A DNA stretch of 41,048 nt from Rivularia sp. MS3 (GTDB taxonomy: Bacteria > Cyanobacteriota > Cyanobacteriia > Cyanobacteriales > Nostocaceae). The stretch is from contig JAHCMI010000081.1 in assembly GCA_019192545.1 (NCBI GenBank), positions 1 through 41,048 of the forward strand, written 5' to 3'. A program made the position numbers and the translations under genes. Below are positions 16,601-25,600 of this stretch, piece after piece. Each line of letters opens with the position of its first letter. The stretch's first letter is position 1. The notes beneath the pieces were generated by a model, which did not search any database, was not told where the DNA came from, and saw only the letters and a list, made by a program, of their open reading frames with translations.

Positions 16601-19600
16601 AGCTAACGGTATTAGTGCTATTAGCAACATAGTTAAAATCTTCCGTAATTTTGAGGATGACGCTATCTTCGTTGTATTTGATGTCGTCACTGATAACGGT
16701 GGTAATAATGTTGTAGCTGATATCACCATCATCAATATCATCCCCAAGAGAACTTAAAGTAACTGCTTGTGAAGTATCCCAATTTTCGGGAGAAAACACC
16801 AGTTTGACTAGATTTTCATTAGTTTCATTGTCATCGGAAAGTAAACCTTCTTGGCTATTATCAACACCAAAGTAAACAGTAACGTTATCCGTGGGTTTAG
16901 TTTCTAGAGAAACGTAGAAAGTTTCCGTACTTCCATCTTCTGAGGTTGTGTATGATGAGATTTGATTATAATTTTTGAAAGCTCTATCAAAGACAGTAAT
17001 TTCGGAACTAGTAATTAAAACTTTCGCCGTGTCATCATCAGTAACTGTTAAAGTAGCGCTACTGCTATCACCAGTTTGATAATCGCTTTGAATCGAGGTT
17101 TCATTAACTGCTGGGATTAGAGGATTATCATTTTCGTCATACTCAACAATTACACCAACATTAGCCGTGCTATTTGCAGAAATAACAGTATCTTCAACTA
17201 CAGTTAATTGGGAACCACCGCTAAAATTCAGTACATCCCCTGTTTCTAAAGTAAATTCACTATTGTCTGAACTAGAATTACTAGCTAACTGTAGCCCGAT
17301 AGTACGTGTATTAGCATCATAAGCGCCAATTACTTCAACCGTAGCGTCGATATTTTGGATTAATTTGACTTCAACGGTTTCGTCATCTTCAGCGATTAAA
17401 TCCGGTACAGCATTAAAGGAAATATTGGCAGAAGTTTCCCCTTCAGGAATATAAACTTTACCAGCGTTATTAATTTCGTAGAAATCAACTTCACCACTTC
17501 TTTTACCAGCAAATAACTCAGTTAAACCGTCGTTATCAATATCTACTAAAGTCGGTTGAGCAACTAAACCGACGTTAATATTATTAACGATTAGCGTGTC
17601 ATCTTCTTGAAGTTCAAATACAGGATTTTGAGCATCACCGACATTAAGATAGTAGTAAAGTTTTCCATCCCCAGAACCAACTAAAGCATCATAATCCCCA
17701 TCACCGTCTACATCTCCAAATGTAGGTACGCTACCACTCGCAACAACAAATGTTATGAACGAATTAATTTCATCAGTACCCGCATTCTCCAAATCGAAGG
17801 ATTCATCACCATCATAAACATCTACTTCGTTAAGAGGATTATTATTACCAGTTATCTCCTCAAAACTATAATCACCCTGACTTCCAGTATTTTCATAGTA
17901 GTAAACTTGACCACCAGATGATGAGCCAACAAACAAGTCAAAATCATTATCACCATCAATATCTACTAAAACTGGAGAACTACCATAACCAACGTCTATT
18001 GGTGTTGGTATTGGTATTGATGCAGTTGACCCATTATTATTTGTTGAAATACCTGAAATACCTGAAATACCTGGGTCAGGTTCAGCAGGTTGAAATCCAA
18101 AATCACCACTACCACTGAAATCACCAATGGGATTAGTGCTTTCGTCATCAATTGCTGATACGGAACTATTTGCCTCAAACTGTCCTGAATTAGAATTGTA
18201 TTCGTAATGTTGGATAGTTCCATCAAAGTTACCAATAAAAGCATCTAAGTTTCCATCATTATCAATATCTGCAAAAGTAGGAGCAGAATAAGTTAAAGCA
18301 GCATCATTAAGTGGATTAGTAGCACTAACTTGATATTGAGGAAAATCCGCAGTTCCGATATTCTCGTAATAAGTTGTACTGAAAAAGGTTTGGTTATTAA
18401 CTAATTCATCGTCAACAAGACTAGCGCTGAGGTCTGTTTTAACCGCAGTTATAAACGCATCAAAATCCCCATCATTATCCACATCGGCAAAACTGGGATT
18501 AACCCCTTGGTTAAAACCAACCATTGATAAAGGATTGTTTCCACTGGTTACTTCACCAATATTAGCCGTACCAGCGAGAACTTCGTATTCGACAACCATT
18601 CCACCTGTTGGTGCTGCTTCACTCAACTGAATTTGTAATTCTGCTGTGGTACTACCATCTTCACTAGTTTCGCTATTAATTACGTTTAGCTCTGCGGTAA
18701 TACTGCTGCTAATAAGTTCGCTTTCATCAACTTCTTCTACTTCTGATTCATTATCTTGGTTACTAACAGATATAGAGTTGGTACTACCGTTGTAGTTTAA
18801 GTCATTACTAGTGGCTGTCGTGGTAATACTGTATTCTACATTACCGTCGTCTTCACTATCATCAACACCGTACAAGGTAACTTCTTGGTAAGTATCCCAA
18901 TTGTCAGCAGTGAAGGTTAAATTTTGATTTGAGGTACTACCGTTAAACGCTCCTTCTGTAGCATCACCAATAGCTAAATCAAGGGTGACTGTATCGGTTG
19001 GTTGACTGCTCAAACGTACCGCGAATTTAGTACTGTCTGCTCCCGGTAGTTCGATTTCTGTGGTTTCATCCGTGGTAATAGCGCTACTGCTACTATCTGC
19101 GGTAAAGGTAACTGCTACAGATGTTCCCGCATCATCGGTAGAAAGAAATGTATCGGTATCAACTGTAACTACCGCCCCGTCGTTAAAGCTTAATTGAGTT
19201 CCCGCTGTTAACGTATAAGATTCAGCACCAGAAGCAAGTTTCAACCCTACATTACCATTTGCGTAATCCGATGTAACTTCTAATTCAATTGTGGCGACTT
19301 CAGAAGTTACTACGGTGTTGTTGTAAAACTCTAAGGATGTTGCTACGGTTTCCGTGGAGATTGGGACAGCAAAAGCGCGACTTCCATAATTACTATCTTG
19401 CTGGGTTGCAGTTGTAGTACTAACTCCCAGATTGAAAGCAGATTCACCAGTACCTTCTTCTACAATCATCCTTACAGATTGTGATGTATCCCAGTTAGAA
19501 GCGGTAAAGCTAACTGTTCCGGTAGCGCTACCGTTAGCATCGGTTAAAGTAACGGTTACGTCTTCGGTGGGTGCTTGAGCTAGAGATACATTGAAAATTG

Positions 19601-22600
19601 CGACTGCATTTGTATCGTTAGTAGCAAACGAACTGAGTTCGATATTTACTAGCTCAATTTCGCTAATTTCATCAGTAGTGATTTCGTTTGTTGCAGAATC
19701 TTGGGTAAATGTGACTTTGACAAGAGTTTCACCACTTGCAGCAATAGTTGTTTGACTATCAACCGTAACAACAGCACCACCATCAAAAGTTAATTCCGTT
19801 CCCTGAGCAAAGGTATAACTATTATTGCCGTTATTCAGCGTTAATCCTACTTGTTGCGTAGTCGCATTATAAGCAGTAGAAACGATAAATTCTTGAGCAA
19901 TATTATCAACGCTACCTACAGTATCTAACTTGGCAAATTCAATTCCTGCTGTATCGTCATCTATTAAATCAACAGTTGCGCTTTGGCTATCCGTATTTAG
20001 CGTGTAGTTATAGTTAGTCCAATTTTCCAGAGTAACGGTGACATCTTCTTCAGCAGTTTCTGCAATTTCATTATCAATTTTAGAAACAGTTATGGTTGCT
20101 TCTGTTTCACCTTCAGCAATTTTGACAACGGGAGTTTTGGTAGTTTTCCAATCTGTTAGGGGATATCCAACAGTAGAAGCAACTAAGTTATTACCATCTC
20201 CATTATTGAGCGTTCCATCGTAACTATTTGTTGTTGAGTCAGTAATAGCTGTTCCGGAATCATCATCAAAGTTGTAGTAAGCAACTAAATTATCTTCTGT
20301 TGCTGTCAGCTTTTTATCTAGATTTTCTTTGATTTCTGCTTCAGTACGAGCAGTATTCCAAATACGGACTTCATCGATTTTACCCTGCCAATAGTCGCCA
20401 GTAATTGAACTCCAACCACCAATAGCTAAATCAGTACTAGAACCCGAACTAATATCGCCAATGGTATCTCCAGTAGCAACTAACTCACCATCAACATAAA
20501 GGTTAACCTTACCATTCTGTGAATCAACTACACCAGCAAGATGATGCCATTCTCCCCGCGTAATTGTAAAGTTTCTATCCTTAAGAAATAGGGTATTTGA
20601 ATTATCTGCAAGAAAGAATGCTGGAGTATCGTTATCATCAAGTCTGAGCGTCCATCCAGCAACTGTTCCACCTTGTGGTTTTTTACTAACTACATTCCTA
20701 AAATCTGTTCCACTATTTGGATCGTGATAAACCCAAGCTTCAACAGTAAAGCTGTTTGTACCAAAATCTAATTCATCTGCATGGGGAATTTTGACATTAT
20801 CATTTACTCCATCTAAAGATAAACCTTGATTAATATTAAAAGGAGTACCATCATTACCATTCCCTGTTAAATCGGGAACAGTTGTAGTTACATCATCAAA
20901 GTTATAGTAAGCAGCTAAACCGTCTTCTGTTCCTTCTAGCTTTGAGTAAAGATTTTGTCGAATTTCTGTTTCAGTTCTAGCTTTATTCCAGATACGGACT
21001 TCATCGACTTCACCCTTGAAATAATTTCTACTTTCTCCACGATTACCAATATATAAAGGAGAAGTATTTTGAGTACTATTAGTTGTTGTATCGTTAGCTG
21101 TTCCCTGTAGATTACCATCGATATATAAAGATAAAGTATCCCCGTTTTTAACAAAAGCTATGTGATGAAATTGACCATCGTTGATGACAGTACTTGAAGT
21201 AATTCCAGGATTATTCCCAGAGCTAGGACCATCGTAACGTGCAGCCCGAATCGTACCAGGACCATTTAAATATCGAATTACAAAGGGATAAGCACCGTTT
21301 CCACTCCATTTTTCAATAATAGAGTTGTCACCGAACTGTAAATCTGCTTGACTAGAATCGGCTTTAACCCAGGTTTCAACGGTGAAATTTTGACTAGTGC
21401 CAAAATCTATGTCGCTCGAATCGGGAATGCTGACATAATCATCAACCCCATCAAAAGATAAAGCACTTTCACCGTTGTAGGTAAAGGTATCGGCGTAAAG
21501 ATTATAATCAGTACCTTCGGTTGCAGTACTAGAAACTGAGAAAGGAATAACTAAACCACCTTCTGGTGCGGGAGTATCTAACTTCACCGTAAATACACCA
21601 GATTCAGTTTCATTTCCTTCTGTAGCGTCTCTGGTTTTGGAAATACTAACCGTGGGAGTAAGTTCTAATTCTGCTCCACCTTCGGTTAATTCGAGTATGG
21701 TGGCATAATCATAATTAAAAGCAACAACTGAAAGTTGCTTCGTCTGGTTAGTATAAGTACCTCCGTTGATACTTACCGTATTAGAGGCAGTATTATTAGC
21801 ATCGTTACGAATATTAAGATTCGATACGGTAATTGTTTGGTAAGTATCCCAGTTATTTGGTGTGAAAGTTAGGTTGTTTGTAGTGCTATCAGTTGAAATA
21901 CTGACTGTTGCATCTTGAGTTGGTTGGCTAGTTAGTTTTACTTGGAAAGTTGCATTACCGCTTTCATCAACAACAACATAATTTGCAGCATTGCTTAAAT
22001 CCTCTCCAAATTTATTAGCAACTACGATATCTACAGCATAATTATCCGAATCCTGGATTGTAATCTCAGCAGATTGAGTCGATTGAATACCGTATGTAGC
22101 CCCATTTGTAGCGAAGGGGTCGTAAGCTAGACTTTCGGTAGAATTATCAGCAATCGGTACATCATTGTTAGTAGCAGCACCAGCATTACCGTTAAAACTT
22201 CCGTTATTACCGTTACTGGTTTGGTCGTTAGCAGTACTATCTTCAAAGGTATAGTAAGCAACTAAGCCATTTTCGTCACCATTAAGCTTTTTATTGAGAT
22301 AATCTTGAATTTCTGTTTCACTACGAGCAGTATTCCAGATGCGGACTTCATCTATTTCACCGTGAAACTCTCGTCCTGTACTTTGTTGATTTTCACCAAT
22401 TAGAACATTGTAATTATTAGTAGGAATGGAAATACTAGCATCTGTTTGATTAGAAACACCGTCAACATAAAGCTTTAGTGATGTTCCATCATAAACCCCG
22501 GCGATATGATGCCATTCACCATCATTAACACTTGTTGAACTATTAACAAATTTCAATGAATCACCAGTAGCAAGTGCAAAATGGACATTATCCGTGTTTT

Positions 22601-25600
22601 CGTTACGTGATAACCGCCAACTAGTATCACCTTTGGAAATAATTGTTTGCCATGTTTTAGTGAAACTATCAACTTTAATCCAAGCTTCAACAGTAATTGT
22701 ATTAGTTATGTCAAAGTTGGATTCATTCGCAAGTTGGACATAATCACCATTACCATCTAAGGATAAAACTTTGTTATTAGTAACTAACGTACCACTATTA
22801 TTTAAAAAGTTTTCATTATCGCTTTCTACAGCAGTCGCACCATTAATTGTGCCATCGTTATTGTTATTAGTTGAATCAATAGCTTCGCCATTTTCAAAGG
22901 TATAGTAAGCAACTAAATTATTTTCGTTACCGCTCAAGGATGAATAAAGAGTACTTCGGATTTCTGATTGACTACGAGCAGTACTCCAAACACGAACTTC
23001 GTCCATTTCACCGGAAAAATGATTGGGAGCCTCACCATAGTTAGGTCTACCAATTTTTAAAGTATCGCCGTCTTTGTATCCATTGCTGGCTGTATAACCA
23101 CTACTAGAAGTGACATCTTCACCGTCTACGTAGATTTTACCCACTCCAGAAGTGCCACTACTATGATCCCAAACCACAGCTACATGATGCCATTCCCCAT
23201 CATTTACTACTTTAGAACCTCTGATATAGTCATTACCAAATCCAACAAAACGAACCTGACCAGAACCATTGATGTAAAAAGCTTTTTCGTATCTTTCCCA
23301 ATCGGTATCTCCATCATTTTTAGAAATAATAGCTTCTCCTGTTCCGGTGGTTTTAATCCAAGCTTCTAGAGTAAAGTCATTTTGATTTAGACCAACTACA
23401 CTATCATTGAGATTGACATAATCATTGCTACCATCAAAGGATAATGCTTCATTGGAAGAAACATCGGCAATTATATTACCCTCAACAGAGTCATCATTAA
23501 AGTTGTAGTAACCAACTAAATTCGCTTCGTCTCCATTAAGCGTTGCATAACGAGTATCTTGAATTTCTGTTTCTGTACGAGCTTTATCCCAGATACGGAC
23601 TTCATCAATTTGACCATCGAAATTACGACCAGTTTGCTGAGCATTTTCACCGATACGAACTTTGTAAGCACTATTTGAAATCGACCCACTAACAGAAACT
23701 TCTTTAGATACACCATCAACAATAATTTGCAGTTTTGTACCATCATAAACCCCAGCAACATGGTGCCACTCACCATCATTTACTTCTATGTCGCTGAAAA
23801 CATTCCCAATACCACTAATAGCAAAGTCAATTTTGTTAGTGCTTTGGTAGCGATGCAATCGCCAATTAGTATCTCCTTTTGTAACGATAGCTTGCCAAGC
23901 CTTATCAAAATTATCAACTTTAATCCAAGCCTCAACAGTAATTTCATTTGTTATGTCAAAGTTGGATTCATTGGCTATTTCGACATAATCATTACTACCA
24001 TCCAAATCAAGAGCTTTATTAAAATCCGGTAACAAAGTCAGCTTAATATTCTCATCCCCTTCCACAACCGCATCGGGTAAAGCTGTTAAATAAATTCTCG
24101 CGGAATCTTCACCTTCAGCAATAAAGATTGAATCGGTTTGTGGTTCGTTGTCGGTTGTGCTGACATCGGTTTGAGAATTGTAAAAATCTTCGTCTTGAGT
24201 TGCTGTAGAATCGCTTTCAATTTCGTAGTTAACAATAATTCCCGGTTGATTGGTGACTTTTTGGTCGAGTTCGATATCTATATGACCTTTGAAAGTCGGA
24301 ATTTCGGAATCGATAAAGTTGGTTTCGTCACCGTTATTTAAAGTACCTTCAATATCGGCAATATCGGCAATAGTTGTTTCATTTACAGTATCTTCGTCAA
24401 AGTTGTAGTAAGCAACTAAACCGCTTTCCGTTCCGTTGAGTTTTTGATAGCGATTTGCTTGGATTTCGGCTTGAGTACGAACAGTATTCCAGATGCGAAC
24501 TTCATCAATTTTACCAGCATAGGTTTGATTGGAATCAAAACCACCACCAACAGCATCTTGTTCTTGTCCTAAAACGAAATTACCACCGTTTTCGATTGCG
24601 TCTCCTTGAGACAGATTCCCGGAGAAAACTTGTTCTCCATCGCGATAAAGTAATACTTGACCATCGCTGCTTCTCCAAGTTACTGCCCAATGATGCCAAT
24701 TTTCATCTGGAATTTCAATACTTGTATCTATATCTCTATTGCCAATGAAGACTATAATCGAATTAGAATTAGTGCTTTCGTATAAAAGTACTTCATTATT
24801 ATTAGTATCACTGGTTGCATAAGAAAATAGCGGTGTTCCCGAATCTTGATTGTCATGTATTTTAAATCTTTTAAACCAACCTTCTACAGTAATTTCTGAG
24901 TTAGGAAAATTGCCGAGTTTTGATTCTACATAATCATCATTTCCATCAAAAGAAGCTGCATCTGCTAATTCTATTGACTCAACAATATTATTCCCATTAC
25001 CGTTAGTTAAAGTACCGTTATTACCGTTGTCAGTCAGGTCACTAATAGTATTTCCACTAGCAGAATCTGAATCAAAGTTATAATAAGCAACTAAATTACC
25101 TTCACTTCCTTCTAGCTTTTGATAAAGATTTTCTTGAATTTCAGCTTGAGTACGAGCAGTATTCCAAATACGAACTTCGTCAACTTTACCATGCCAGAAA
25201 TTATTACTGCTTAAGGCATCCCAATTACCAATTTTTAAGCTATTTCCTGAATTTATACTGCCTAATCCTGTAATTGATTGAGTAGCTTCTGGCTGTAATT
25301 CTCCATTAACGTAAAGATAAGCTTCACCAGTATTTCTATCGACTACTCCTGCAAGATGATACCATTCCCCTTCTCTAAGAGCAGTATTACTATTAGCATC
25401 AACTCGACTAGTTCCATCTCCTAAGAAAAACTGAGGTTTATCATCACCGTTAATTCTTAAAGTCCATCCCGAGTCAGTACCATTAGTAGAATTTCCTCCT
25501 TTTTTACTAACAGCATTATTCCACCAGTCTGTACTATTTGGGTCATCATAAACCCAAGCTTCAACAGTAAAACTTTCAGTTCCAAACTCTAAATCATCTG

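Noticed and set aside
10189-24748. Many plus-strand and alternative minus-strand frames inside the giant gene
   Set aside because: They overlap a continuous coding frame with recognisable domains and show antisense composition only.
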